Assembly: GCA_021613535.1 (NCBI GenBank)
Contig: CP075497.1
Span: 4,588,001 to 4,652,000 of the forward strand
Length of the DNA: 64,000 nucleotides
DNA from: Adineta vaga
Taxonomy: Eukaryota > Rotifera
Direction of reading: 5' to 3'
Each line of letters begins with the position of its first letter. Positions within the stretch are counted from its first letter, which is position 1. The position numbers were made by a program, and so were the translations under genes. Below, piece after piece: positions 1 to 12,393 of the stretch. A model generated the notes under the pieces. The model ran no database searches. It had not been told where the DNA came from and saw only the letters and a list, made by a program, of their open reading frames with translations.

Positions 1-709
1 CAATCCTGAGTATTATTTTTTTAGACATAAGAATAGAAGAAAAGAAAAGGTAATAACAAATGATGAAGAGATCCGGAAATGAACACAGATTGGCCAATTT
101 AAATATGTCACTAAAAGATATGTATAACGTTTATAGAATCTTGATGAAAACATTTTGTAATTCATTGTCTTCACTAATGAAACTATCAATAATCATGATG
201 AACTGTTTTCAGAATTCATCCGAACATCTTTTCGAACTTTTCAATCAGATATATTTCTATTCTAATATGTAATCCATACTTATTAAATTAGTATTTTCAA
301 GACAGTACTCATTTTTCTCAAAATAATCTATTTATTGTTCTCGTCACACAATTTCGCTAGTCCTATTTAACGATATCTAATTAGAAAATTTTGACTAAAA
401 GATATTTTCTTACTTTCTTTCTTTCCATTAGTCTGTTCTAACATGCAATACTTTACTAAGTAAATATAATTGAATTAATGTCGGAAAAAAAGTAAGATAA
501 ACTATTTGATAAAAAGGTAACGAATTGGAAATGAATAAAGACAATATGAAATTTTCTTTTTCTATTAAATCAGACATGTCATTCACATACACAAATACAC
601 ATAGACATACATAAAGCTTGTAAGAAGAATGAATATACTATCAAGAAAAGATAAACTAATGTTTGAGAATAATCAGTAGAGAAACAAATTTACAAAGAGA
701 ATATTTAGT
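1..709. other. intergenic, no gene seen
   Basis: AT-rich sequence at the left edge. The only open frame (60-272, +) encodes 70 residues of low-complexity protein with no recognisable motif. It is likely spacer between a gene outside the window and the minus-strand gene ending at 710. Confidence 0.5.
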
Positions 710-3137
710 TTATGATGAACGTTGTTGTAAAGCATTTGCTTCGAGACTTGCTAATTCTTCTTGTGTCATTTCGTGTTGTTTATTAAGTTCAGCAATTTGT
801 TGAACAAGAAGAAGACGTTCTTGTAAGATTTTTTCTAAGATTGTTTCATTCTACATAATGAAAAAAGAACTAATGAATATTTACATCAAAAGAAAAGACA
901 AACATACATTTGAAGCTGTTGTTGTTAGACTATTTGATGCACCTGTTAAACCATTATTAGTTGCATTTCGTAACATACTCGTTGTTGAATTACTTTTCGG
1001 AAGACCTGATTCAAATAAATCATAGGATGATGGTAAATCAATTGGACTTATCATTGATGAACGTGATTCTTGTTCAAGGATTCGTCGTTGAGGAATTTGT
1101 CGAGAAAAATCATGGGTATGATTATCATTTGTTGAAATAGCTGAACCTGGTCGAGAATATTTGTTTGATATCTCATTTGATTCACTATATGTCGAATAAC
1201 GATATTGATTCATATCTGTTGGTGTCGCTATAACAAAAGAAAAGGCATTGAAATATAAATATATTAAATAAAAGAAACGTAACAAACCTGTATTCATCCG
1301 TTGAGTATAGCTGAGTAATTCATCGGTCGAAATGATTTTTGTTCGTTGTGGTTGAGAATTGTTATTATTTGTATTTGAGAAATGTTGTCTTGGTTCAGCT
1401 ATTTGATGTTCGATTCGATCTCGTTGTGTACGAGCTGAATTCATCGGTGTTGGTTGAGAAATCGAATTATTTGTTGTTTTCTTTGTAGAAATTATTTCAT
1501 TATTAACAAGTTGACAAACAGTTTGCATCATTGTTTGTAACATTGATATTTGATTTTCGATTTTTTGTTGAAAATCTAATTGAGCTTTGATAACAACTGA
1601 AAGTTGATCTTTAAGAATATTTGTATCTTGATTTGCTTGTTGACCTTTCGTACTAAGTGCACACTTAAATGAATGGAAAAAAAATAAAATCATATAAATA
1701 AAAGAAGAATTTTTTTGTTTTTACCTGTTTAACATGACCTGTTAATGAAATGAGAGCAGTGAGAAGAGCTGTACTACAAGTATTTGCTTGATTATGTAAT
1801 GATGAATTCGTTTTCTCGGATTTGAATCCTGTTATAGTTTCTAAATCATTTAATTCATAAGATAAACGATCAAGTAACTAAATAAATCAAAGGGTATGTT
1901 TTTTAGTGTCTAACAGAGAACAAAATTGACATACCGTTTTCAATTGATTTGTCGATGAAGTATTGTTAGTCAAGTCTGTTGGAGTAGTAGTTTTACCAAT
2001 AAGTTTTGATGTATCAGACATAAATGAAACATTATTAACAGGTCGAGTTCCATTTGATTGTTGTCGCGATTGAGAATACTGATTTAAATTACGAGTTGTT
2101 GTTGTTGTTGAATGGAATGGATCACGTTCAGTAGAAGATTCACGATGGTGATGATGTTGTCGTTGAGAATTTGATTTTGAATTTGAACGATTCAAACGTA
2201 CTGGTTCATTTTCAAGTTCATCTTCTTCACCTTCTTGTGAACTAACGGAAATGTTATCTAAATTCATTTAAAAATTATTGAAATTCTGTCAATAAAAAAA
2301 GATTCTTAATATACCTTCTTCCGATTGATTCCAATCTGCACCACCTGGTGAATTTAAATTCCTTATCGATGATTGTCTAGAACAAATCCAGGAAAATATG
2401 TAAAACAAACATTAACGTATTATTTATACTTTGTTGAAGAGGTTGATGTTTTTCTTGTTCGACCATTAGTTAAACTTGTAAAATGATTTTTTCCACTACG
2501 TAACTAAAAAATTCGATTATTGAAGTTCTTGTTTTTTTTTTCAAAATTCGAACTGTTTCTTACTACGCTACTTTTTGGAACGAATTTTTCTGATCGACTT
2601 GAATGTAAAACATGATTCGATTTTTGCACCAATTCATCGATCTAAATAAACAATTTCTATTGAAAGATTTGTTTTTTTTCCAAATCTCGTTATTTACGTC
2701 TCGTTCATTGAATAATATTTCACGTAAAATACCCAATTGATTACTGTTATTTTTCTTTGCATCCTGAACGGCTAGAATTGAAGAATCGATTAATATTTTT
2801 TATCATTTTTTCAAACAAAACCTTTTGCTAAAACTTTTCGTTGTTTTTCTTCTTGAATTAATTGTAAATTACGTGATTGATACGCTTGTTTTCGTCGTGA
2901 CTAAAATATGACAACAAAATCGATTTATTCCTTTTTTGTTTGTTTCATTGAAATAGAAAAATCATATATATTTACGGTTTCATCATCACTTAAACGATGT
3001 TGAGATAAATCGCCAACTGTTGACTAAAATAAATGTTCATTATTAATACGAAATCGAATTAATTCTCTTACATCCCAATCTTGATGTTTTTTTAAAGTAG
3101 TTTTCTTTTGTGGACGACGAATATTTGTTTTCGACAT
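710..3137 (-). CDS. SPICE1: SPICE1-like spindle and centriole-associated protein
   Basis: The gene is multi-exon on the minus strand, with about ten exons split by 50-70 bp introns. It starts at the ATG at 3135-3137 and stops at TAA 710-712. The N-terminus is basic and contains KKTTLKKHQDWD. It is followed by a helical stretch rich in Arg, Lys and Gln (SRRKQAYQSRNLQLIQEEKQRK), then ILREILFNERD and IDELVQKSNHVLHSSR. This order matches the conserved N-terminal block of SPICE1 (KKTSVKQEWD..., IMKEILSDQ, ...EKSDHLIAAAKELFPRR). The middle is Ser/Asn/Thr-rich and probably disordered. A second conserved segment (LLDRLSYELNDLETITGFKSEKT...) and a C-terminal coiled coil (ILEKILQERLLLVQQIAELNKQ) complete it. 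SPICE1 is a coiled-coil protein needed for centriole duplication and spindle function. Family assignment is by recalled similarity; exact exon borders are hand-read. It shares a 228-bp divergent spacer with the annexin-fusion gene. Confidence 0.7.
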
Positions 3138-3365
3138 GTTGTTTTCTAAGTGCAAATCAATAGTATATGAATTACAAAAAATTGAACCATCAGAAATGTA
3201 TTCCTATGACAACAATCCTCTTCTCCCCTTTCATGATGTCATGAACAAAGCGTCATCTATTTCTTTTAAAATGCCTAGCAACGACATACATATATTTTCT
3301 TTTATAACATACAGATGAATTGTTACCGCAAGGTCGACAAACTTCGTTAATCAAATCTATCAAAA
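3138..3365. promoter_or_regulatory. putative bidirectional promoter
   Basis: This is the 228-bp gap between the divergent start codons of the SPICE1-like gene (-) and the DZANK1-annexin gene (+). Both 5' UTRs and promoters must lie here or inside the neighbours. I see no convincing TATA box. The short frame at 3136-3318 has no recognisable content. Confidence 0.4.
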
Positions 3366-6300
3366 ATGTTGAAAGCAGGCCTATTACCATCACCAACTAT
3401 TAATGCATTGTCATCGAATGTAGGAACTTCGAAGAATAAAATTGATACACAAACATTTGTTGAACTACGATCTGGTTTGTTGCTAGAGACAAAATTTTGT
3501 TCAGAGAAAAATAAAACATTGATTTATCTCTTAGATATTCCACATGTTCGAATATATTTTAGTGTGGATGGAACAAAACCGGATCCATTTCAAATATTTA
3601 AAACTGGCCATGTATCTACATATCTTTATCGTGGTGCATTTCGTCTTGGACCAGGACGACGTGTCGTAAAAGCTATGGCTGTTACTACGTAACTAAAGAA
3701 CTGTTAGGATTTGATGAATAATACTATTTTTCTTTAATTTTTTTCAAGTGATGGATTACGAGAAAGTAATATAACAACAAAATATTTTGATGTAGATGAT
3801 AAGTATTCAGAAGCTTATCCAGAATATCCGGAATATTCGAATGAATATCCCGATAATGATCAATCATTCAATCAAATCAATTTAAGTCCAGTACGAACAA
3901 TTTTCTTGTTCTATAGAATCATTTTCATGTGTATCAAATAGGAACGATCTCCACCATTGAATAAAACGAAAAAACCACGTCATAGTGCTGATCATCGTCG
4001 ATCAAATTCAGCTAATCAAGCAAGAAATGATTTTGGACGAACCCAATTCGACGATGGATTCAATGTGCAAAGTACTATCGAAGGTCCAATTTCACCTGTA
4101 AATTATGCAGGTACACAAATTAATATTTGGGGTTCACCAGGAGGAAATATGAGCGATGAATTAATGCATATTGCTGATCCAAGTAGAAATTATGGTTATA
4201 TGACAGAACAAATGCTTGAAGTGAGTTTTTTTCTTCTCGAGCTTTTCTTTTCTATGATTGATATTTACTATATAGCGTATTCAACCATCGAAAAATTTAG
4301 CAATTGGACCACCTCAAATAACTGATGTTGCTGAGCAAGAAGATTTTTGGGATCGAAAACCAAAACCAGTCAGTCCAGGCAATGGCAATTGGAAGAAAAC
4401 ACTGGAACATCTGTTTTTGAACATCTATAATTATGTTAAAGATGAACAAGAATTGCGTGAACTTTTTGGTTGGAAAAAATTTGGACGAGTAATTGAAAAT
4501 TTAAATAATTGTATCTTCGTCAATGTCATTTTTCCCTAGATTGAAACAGCTAAGTTAATTGATAAAGGTAATACTTATCAAATTATCACAACATTTAAGA
4601 AACCTCTTGGTGAACAATCAACATATGAAGAGCCACCACCTATTCAAAGACCACGTCCACAACGACGACCACCGAAACGTAATCGAACACCACCGGATAC
4701 TCCACCAGAAAGACCAGTTCGACCTGTTGAAACAACACCACCACCTACACCACCCCCTATCAATATTCATTCAGATGAATCCATCAATGATAAATCTACT
4801 GCTCGTTCACCACGTATCTATACCGAAGAAATTGTGGTAAATTAATTTCTATACATTTCATATTTTCTTCTTAAATACTTTATTCATATAGCAACAAGGA
4901 ACATTGGTACCATTTGCTGAATTTAATGTTCAACGAGGTGAAACTAGATTTTGTAGAGATACGTAGAATTATTAAATGATTTCTTCGATTCGTAGATTGT
5001 GAAAATCTTCGTAAAGCAATGAAAGGTCTTGGAACAGATGATGATATGCTTGTTCACATTCTTGGTAATCGTAGTAGTGATCAACGAGTGAAAATTCGTG
5101 ATCAATATAAAATTTTGTTTGGTCGGGTAAGAAATCTGTCAAATAAAATGTTCAATTTAAAAATCAATGGAAACCTATATCTAGGATTTAGCTGAGATAT
5201 TAAAAGCGATACATCTGGAAATTTTTGCAAAGTTTTAACAAATCTTCTTTATGATCCTGTTACATACGATTGTCGTGAATTGAAGCGAGCAGTGAAAGGA
5301 GCAGGAACAGATGAAGAAGCATTGATCGAAATCCTCGCTAGTCGTTCCAATAAACGTATCAAAGCAATTAATGATCTTTATCCACAACGTAAATATGCAA
5401 TTTTCTAATCATTCATACATTTCATTCTGATTCTTTTTTCTATAGTCTACTCTCGATCATTGGAAAAAGATATTGTGGGTGATACAAGTGGCCATTTGAA
5501 AAAAATATTAGTGACATTAGCACAAGGAAATCGACCAGAAACGAATGAAATCAATGAAGACGAAGCAGAAAATGATGCCAAAACTTTATATGAAGCAGGT
5601 GAAAAGAAATGGGGAACAGATGAATCCAAATTCGTAGAGATTATAGCTGATCGAAGGTTGATTAGTTAATTTTCATCAATAACCTTTGTTTTCTAATTTG
5701 TTTTATTAGCAATGCACAATTAAAAGCGATTTGTGATGCATATAGTCATTACAGTAAAAAAGATATTGAAAAAGCAATTGAATCTGAAACAAGTGGAAAT
5801 TTACGTCGAGCTTTATTAGCAATTGGTAAGTAAAGAATGAAATTTTCATTATGATGCAAAGGAAAAAACGAACCGTTAGAATCAGTAAATGACATATGAT
5901 CGTATGTTTTCTTTTAGTTCGTGTTATGCGTAGTCGGCCAGGTTATTTCGCCCAACAACTGAAAAAAGCATTAAAGGTATGTTCGATGATTTCTTCTTTT
6001 TCTTGATCAATTTGATAAAGGACACTACTTTTAGTTTCTATTCTATAAATTAAAGACAGATATAAGGTAAACGGCATGAGAAAAATTATTGACATGCAAT
6101 GCGTTTTTTTTTGCATCAAAATATCAATTTATGTTATAGCTTTTGGAAAAAATGAAATCACTTGATGCTAAACATCTATTTTGCTTGAAAAATAGTTCAT
6201 TTGAGAAGATCTTTGAGAAATAGAAAACAATACGTTCGACTTGAATAGCTTAATATATTTTTTGTTTATATAGGGTATGGGTACAAACGAAGATGAATTG

Positions 6301-7885
6301 AATCGTGTTATTATATCACGATGTGAAGTTGATATGATTCAAATTAAAGAAGAATACGAAAGTTTAATGAAACGTTCATTAGAAAAACATGTTCATGTAT
6401 GTTAAACTTTCATTTTCGTATATATTTACTGATATTAAACACATTTCTAGAGTGACACTAGTGGTAGCTATCGAAATATTATCATGGAATTATTAAAGAA
6501 TCCAAATGAACGAACTCAAAAAGCTGGCAGTGGTAAGATATCTTCTATTTCACGATCACTTCTTTGATTAAAAATATTTTTTCTTTTTAGCAAAATATGA
6601 AAATGTTGAATTACCTGGTTACAAGCAACCAGAGATTTATAAAGAAGATCTCATTGTAAATTGTTTCTTTACTTTTATTTTTTGAATTGTATCTTCGAAC
6701 ATTCATTTCTAGCAACAAGGAACAATGACAGCAAAAGTTAATTTTAATGCTGGCAGTGATGCAGATGCTTTACGAAAAGCCATGAAAGGACTTGGTACTG
6801 ATGAAAAAACTCTCATTGATATCTTAGGAAATCGAACTACTGCCCAACGATTACAAATCAAATCAGCTTTCAAAGATAAGCATAATCGAGTAGGACATTG
6901 ATTTTAAAACATTTTCTTTTGTCATCAAGTATTTTACATGAATAGGATTTGGTGCATGATTTAAAATCTGAAACATCGGGCAATTTTGCGAATTTACTCG
7001 AACGATTAATGATGGATCCAGTTGAACTGGATTGTTTTGAATTGAAACAAGGTGTAAAAGGATTAGGTACTGATGAAGAAACTTTAATTGAAATACTAGC
7101 AAGTCGTAGTAATGAACGATTGAAAGCAATCACGGAAACCTATCAAAAAAGTAAACTTTAAACGATGTCAATTTTATGATTTAAAAAGATATATTTAGTG
7201 TATGGAAAACCACTGGAAAAAGATGTTAAATCAGATACAAGTGGAGATTTCCGTCGACTACTTGTGTCATTAATGCAAGGTAGTCGACCAGAGACAACAG
7301 AAGTCAACGTGGAAGAAGCTAAAACAGATGCTCAAACATTGATTGATGCAGGACAAGCAAAATTTGGAACAGATGAAGCAAGATTCAATGTTCTATTCTG
7401 CAGTCGAAGTGATCCACAATTACGAGCAATCTTTAATGAATTTGCTAAATTAACAGGCAAATCTGTTGGTAAGATATTTATTAGAATTGCCGTTTATCAT
7501 TTTGATCTATCTGCATTTTTCTTAACAGAGGATACAGTAAAAAGTGAAACAAGTGGTGATCTTCAAAAAGGTCTCATGGCTATTATTCGATGTGTACGAA
7601 GTCGTCCATATTTTTTTGCTGAACAATTACGCAAAGCAATGAAAGTAAGATGATTTCATTTCCTTTGTCTTTTATCTAATTCGATTTTCATAGGGATTGG
7701 GCACAAAAGAATCCACATTAAATCGTATTCTAATAACACGTTCAGAAATTGATCTTGTTCAAATCAAGGAAGCATTTAGTCGTCAATTCAATCGAGAATT
7801 AGAACAAGATGTTAGTAAAGAAACAAGTGGAGATTATAAGAAGTTACTTTTAGAAATACTCAAAGATCCATCTAAACGTAATTGA
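3366..7885 (+). CDS. DZANK1-like N-terminus fused to an eight-repeat annexin
   Basis: This multi-exon gene starts at ATG 3366 and stops at 7885. Residues about 1-130 resemble the start of DZANK1: an opening ending in LPSPTINA, then [13 protein letters not shown] (a chitobiase/FN3-like segment), VVKAMAVTT and [11 protein letters not shown] later block ([24 protein letters not shown]...[11 protein letters not shown]) matches the DZANK1 segment ISPGRGYWRRQLDHISAHL...FRALIAEPRMGK. The zinc ribbons and ankyrin repeats of DZANK1 are not seen. A Pro/Arg-rich linker follows. Then come two annexin cores of four repeats each, with type II calcium loops such as [35 protein letters not shown]-like, [25 protein letters not shown] and MKGLGTKES. 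Each core is preceded by a similar linker (IYTEEIV-QQGT and IYKEDLI-QQGT) split by an intron at the same site, so the second core arose by internal duplication. Annexins bind acidic membranes in a calcium-dependent way. The role of the N-terminal module is unknown. Confidence 0.85.
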
Positions 7886-8434
7886 TGAACAATAATTATA
7901 ATTTAAAAGAAATCTTTGACATTGTAATAATGAATAAAAAGTTGATGATGTTGTGCATAAAAAATATTTATTAACTTTAAGAAAAACTTTTGTATAATTC
8001 TATGAAATATGTATTCTATCAATTTTGATAGAGTAGAGTGATGATGAACATTGCTTATACAAATGATAATAGTGAAAAGATGAATATCAGTCTACTATTT
8101 GACTATATAGAAGAGTTCTTTGAAATATAACATCGAATAATAAAAAACAGTCTTGTAACTAAGACATTCGTTTTCTTAGCAACGAAACAAAATGATGAAG
8201 AGGACCTTTACAATTTTAAGTGTCCAATATTAAATATATTGTCCTAGATTTTTACCTAGTGCAGATTGTTATATAAATAAATCTCTCGGAAATATTTTCT
8301 ATATAATGTTTGTCAATTGATAAAAGCCATTCAGGACAAAGATCTGTTTTACTTTTTGTATTTCTTCATCAACTCAGTCGATTGTTTTCCATACAGAAGC
8401 CTTATTTCATTATCAAATCTTCAAACGAAGAATA
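7886..8434. other. intergenic, no gene seen
   Basis: AT-rich spacer between the annexin stop and the next start. The 3' UTR signal AATAAA occurs near 7930 (aatgaataaaaag). The frame at 8317-8517 is a shadow spanning the next gene's first exon and intron. Confidence 0.5.
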
Positions 8435-9643
8435 ATGTCGACTGTTTCACGACCGATCACGTATGTTTCTACATTTATATTTCGTTTTCAAAGTTATTAT
8501 TACTATTATTATTATAGGCCATATCTTAATCTTGATGATCCACATACCCAACATTTTTTTACTAGAAGTCATGTACAAAAACATTTACGATTAGCAGGCT
8601 TGGTATGATTGTAAAATATAAAAGCGTGTTGTGATTAATTAAGTATTTTGTTTAGTTGAATAAGAATGGAGAAATTGTCACTCAAGCAGAATATGACAAC
8701 GCTCAAAAGGATGTTGCTATTGGACGTGAGAATAAAAAAAAACTCGATGAAGCTATTGTTGAAGTGTATATAATTTTATTTATGACTTCTACGAATTTAT
8801 CATAATTTTCCTTGTATGTGCATAGACTTAATGAAATGACGAGAGAACATTGGGGATATGCACGTAATCATATGGAACATGTAAAGAAAGACTTGATCAA
8901 TCAATTTCGACGAATCGAAGTAAACTCTTGTGAGATTAGTTATCAATGCTATTGTTTCTCATATAGTTACAATATCGTCGACGTATACAACCAATTGTAA
9001 TTCGACATACTCATGATGGTCGCATTCGAATTGTCAGTCATCATTTTAACATATCAGGCTTCTTTTCTTCTACTTGTATTTTCATTTTTCAGGAATCAAA
9101 TGAGCCAAAACAAACTACGCGTCATACTATCAGTGCTAATGCATCTAGAGTTCGAAATTCGTAAGCATGTTCAATTCACTCTTAAAATCATATGTAATTT
9201 TATTTATATATAGAGCTGCATCTGTCGTTGTTTCGAGAAGTCCTTCTCCACGTTCACAATCTCCTGAGAAATCAGAAATTCGACAACCATCGTATAATCT
9301 TACTACTGTTCGATACGAATTGAATGATATCAAAGATAAGCTAGTCAAGTTTGATCAACAATTTAACCGTCTTGAAAGTCAATATAAGTCTACTATCTCA
9401 ACACCAACTAGTCTTAATAATACTCAACGTTTTGCTCGATTAGTAGAACGTACCTATAACAATAATAATCTTCGATCCAATCAACAACATGTTACAAAAT
9501 TAGATTCACATGTAGTCGATCATTCACAACAAAGCCAGAATCTAATTCTGAACGAATCAGCTTTAAACGATCCTCAAACATTTATGCCATATACTGAGTT
9601 TTTACCAACATTTGATATGTTTACTAAAAAAAATTGGATTTAA
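8435..9643 (+). CDS. protein with ERICH3-like N-terminal domain
   Basis: Six exons can be read, beginning at ATG 8435 (MSTVSRPITPYLNLD). Exon 1 ends at 8460 and exon 2 starts at 8518; later introns are 50-80 bp. The N-terminal segment YLNLDDPHTQHFFTRSHVQK, then HLRLAGLLNKNGEIVTQAEY, has the pattern of the ERICH3/DUF4590 N-terminus (YNSLMDKHLAGYFNNTRIRR, then HLLRSGLITRSGRILSEKEY). A charged helical stretch follows (LNEMTREHWGYARNHMEHVK, ending QFRRIE). The last exon is Ser/Pro-rich (SRSPSPRSQSPEKSE) and then has a coiled-coil-like piece (YELNDIKDKLVKFDQQFNRL). ERICH3 is a ciliary/neuronal protein of vertebrates. Only the first 90 or so residues support the link, so the function is an inference. 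The start is the first ATG in frame before the conserved block. Confidence 0.55.
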
Positions 9644-9697
9644 ATTATTCTTTTTCTTTATTTTTAATTAAATATAAGTTTGTCGTAAAAAATTGTT

Positions 9698-12136
9698 TTA
9701 GGAAAACTTGTTAAATCCATGTGAATCCAATTTATCTCTTTCATATAAGTCCTTTTCTTGTAACGTTGCTTTTCGACAACCAAACTTTTCTTTATCAGTA
9801 TTTCGTCGTGCACGTATTTCTCCATTATCAAATTTGATTGCTGGTCTTCGATAGAACTCATACGTATTCCAATGTTCAATTTTTTTCTCAGGATCTTTCA
9901 ATATAATTGTATCTGTTAGTAACGGAACTTGTGATGGAATTAAAAATGATGGTCGACATATGACATCGATAAAAATATTTCGTATATCTTCTAGATTGAG
10001 AATATGTTTGATGTTTAATTCGGTAAAATATCGTAATAAGAGTTTTATTGCATATCGAACAACTATTTGTATACTTGAATATTTCATTTCATTCAATATA
10101 ATTTCTTGTCGTTGTGGCGAATAATGAGAACATCCTTTCCAATAACTAGTACATTGCGAACATCCAACAATTTCTGGCTGAGTAGAGTTAGAAACTGTAT
10201 CCGTCTGTTCATCATTAATCGGAAGTCGATTAATCTGTTCTTCGTACATTATAGTTAATTCTTTAGCAATTTTGTAAGCCATTTCACACAACATTTCAGG
10301 ACTACTCAAACTTCCAAGATAACTTAATACATTTACAATTCGTTTTTCATCAAGTTTTATGATCTCATCATTCGATAAACCAACAGATGAGAATTCAAAT
10401 AATCTCGTTAAAAATTGAAATATCATCGATACTTTCAACACAGAACTTGGTAATGAAAGTAAACATATATCTGTACTAACCATGCGAATCCCATCGAATA
10501 GATTACATAATTGCATAGCAAAATATCTAAAGAATATTTCTTGTGCAGGTGAATCGGAAAATACCTTCAGATTTGTTTGTATTATATCACATTTCTTTAA
10601 TTGATATTGAACAAACATATTACGAACTTCATTAACAAAACATTTATGTAATGTATTCGATTTCATACGTTCATCTAATAGTAAAACACGAAGTTGTTTC
10701 CAATTTCTATTTGTATTAATATATTTGTCAAATACTTCATTTGTTTTTAAGATACTATCTGTTGCATATTGAATATATTTTTCAATAACGAATTCTGATG
10801 CAGTGTCATCTGAATATCTATTCGTTATAAAAGAAGTAATAGTTAAACAGTTGACGGCAAGTGCTATCGTATCTTCATCTCGCCAGCCATTTGGCAGTTT
10901 AGTAATCTCATTAATACGTTCACGTGCGTTTTCGTAGTGTTTGAGAGAATCTTTCGAATATGAAGCTTGTTTTTGTATGTATTCAGCAATGATTCGAATA
11001 ATATCAGCTCGAGTTAAAATATCATGATTAAGATCAAGAAAGATTTCTGTTTCTTGTATTTTTTTTGCGAAATAAATATATAATTTTTTGTTATTATCGG
11101 ATTTGTACGAATAGATATTCGTTTGTGATGCATGAGCTGTTTGTCCAAGCTCAATTGCTGTACGATAATCGTCAACAGCTGCATCATGATGTCCCAATTC
11201 ATATTGAATCATTCCACGTGCATAAAATACATCTGATTCATTTCCATTAAGTTTCGTTGATTTATTGAAATTAATCAATGCTTTTTCAGGTTTATTCAAA
11301 ATCATGAAAGATAAACCTCGACGAAATAAAATTCGATCATTAATTCTTGATGATCCTTGTTTTATTGAATCATTTAATGCATCTTTAAAATCTATCAATG
11401 CTTTATCATGTCGATCAAGACTTGCATGACAAAGACCTCGTCGAAATCGAATATGATCATTTGATATTGGTATTAATTTACATTTCGTTCCTTTCGAATT
11501 CAATAAATCATCGAATTCAACCAGTGCATCATGATATCGACCTAATTCACTATAAGCACAACCTTTAATAAAATGATCTTGACTTTGTTCACAAACAACA
11601 ACGAGATCTTTTCGTGCTTGATCGTATTTTGCAGTACAAGCATAGGCTCGTCCACGATGAAGATAATACCATTTTTGTTTATCTTCATCGCTTCCTGAAC
11701 TATCTTCAATAGCACGAGTAAAATGTGAGATCGCTTCATCATATTGATTTAACATTGCATAAATAACTCCGATTTGAAATTGTCCTTTATGTCGATGAAT
11801 GTTTAATTCTGTATGATTTTTACATAGATTAACATAGAGTTTATAATCATCTAATGCAGAATCGAATTGATTGATTTTAAATTTAGAAAAAGCACGTTTA
11901 TATAATGCTAATAATCGTTTTGCATGTGAACAATTTTCTAAAAAGATTGTTGAACTAAAATCATCAATAGCTTGTTCATATTCAGTAAGATGAAGATATG
12001 CACAACCACGATAAAAATATCCATCCGAATCAGTTCGATTTTGTAAAATTAATAAAGTAAATTCTTCGACTGCCTTATCGTATTGTTCGTTTCGTGCATA
12101 TTGAAGGCCAGTATTGACTTGCGGTAGAGTTGTCAT
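9698..12136 (-). CDS. large intronless TPR-repeat protein
   Basis: A single uninterrupted frame of 812 codons, unusual here because most neighbours are split every 100-300 bp. Residues about 1-330 form at least eight tetratricopeptide repeats. Typical cores are AVEEFTLLILQNRTDSDGYF, YRGCAYLHLTEYEQAIDDFS, IYAMLNQYDEAISHFTRAI, AYSELGRYHDALVEFDDLL, RGLCHASLDRHDKALIDFKD, RGLSFMILNKPEKALINFNK and MIQYELGHHDAAVDDYRTAI. TPRs act as protein-binding scaffolds. The C-terminal 480 residues are helical and I do not recognise them; they include a Cys/His patch CSQCTSYWKGCSHYSPQR near residue 670. No signal peptide or membrane segment is seen. It could be a retrocopy, an acquired gene, or one of the large lineage-specific TPR families of rotifers. 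Confidence 0.85.
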   Translation of the reverse strand: MTTLPQVNTGLQYARNEQYDKAVEEFTLLILQNRTDSDGYFYRGCAYLHLTEYEQAIDDFSSTIFLENCSHAKRLLALYKRAFSKFKINQFDSALDDYKLYVNLCKNHTELNIHRHKGQFQIGVIYAMLNQYDEAISHFTRAIEDSSGSDEDKQKWYYLHRGRAYACTAKYDQARKDLVVVCEQSQDHFIKGCAYSELGRYHDALVEFDDLLNSKGTKCKLIPISNDHIRFRRGLCHASLDRHDKALIDFKDALNDSIKQGSSRINDRILFRRGLSFMILNKPEKALINFNKSTKLNGNESDVFYARGMIQYELGHHDAAVDDYRTAIELGQTAHASQTNIYSYKSDNNKKLYIYFAKKIQETEIFLDLNHDILTRADIIRIIAEYIQKQASYSKDSLKHYENARERINEITKLPNGWRDEDTIALAVNCLTITSFITNRYSDDTASEFVIEKYIQYATDSILKTNEVFDKYINTNRNWKQLRVLLLDERMKSNTLHKCFVNEVRNMFVQYQLKKCDIIQTNLKVFSDSPAQEIFFRYFAMQLCNLFDGIRMVSTDICLLSLPSSVLKVSMIFQFLTRLFEFSSVGLSNDEIIKLDEKRIVNVLSYLGSLSSPEMLCEMAYKIAKELTIMYEEQINRLPINDEQTDTVSNSTQPEIVGCSQCTSYWKGCSHYSPQRQEIILNEMKYSSIQIVVRYAIKLLLRYFTELNIKHILNLEDIRNIFIDVICRPSFLIPSQVPLLTDTIILKDPEKKIEHWNTYEFYRRPAIKFDNGEIRARRNTDKEKFGCRKATLQEKDLYERDKLDSHGFNKFS

Positions 12137-12393
12137 GTTAATTAACTGTTGATGTTTGTGTTTGAAGAATGTGTAAGTTACAGATGGTATTTATTCAGTT
12201 AAACAACATATGAACGTTATTCTCTATCCAAAAATTCGTATGTAGGATTGACTAGATTTCAAATTTCTTTTTTTCCTCTGGAGAATAATATAAACTATCG
12301 ACACAAATATTAGACTAAAGAAGAAAGAAAAATAGTATGTTTACATTGTTCACCGAAGTGAAGTTGTTTATTTGAATAGTAGAATATATACAA

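Noticed and set aside
60-272. 70-codon plus-strand frame
   Set aside because: Low-complexity composition, no motif and no splice context; likely chance in AT-rich DNA.
6863-7133. Two minus-strand frames opposite the annexin
   Set aside because: They are antisense shadows of conserved annexin exons.
11014-11742. Small frames opposite or out of frame with the TPR gene
   Set aside because: Shadows of a clear 812-codon coding frame.
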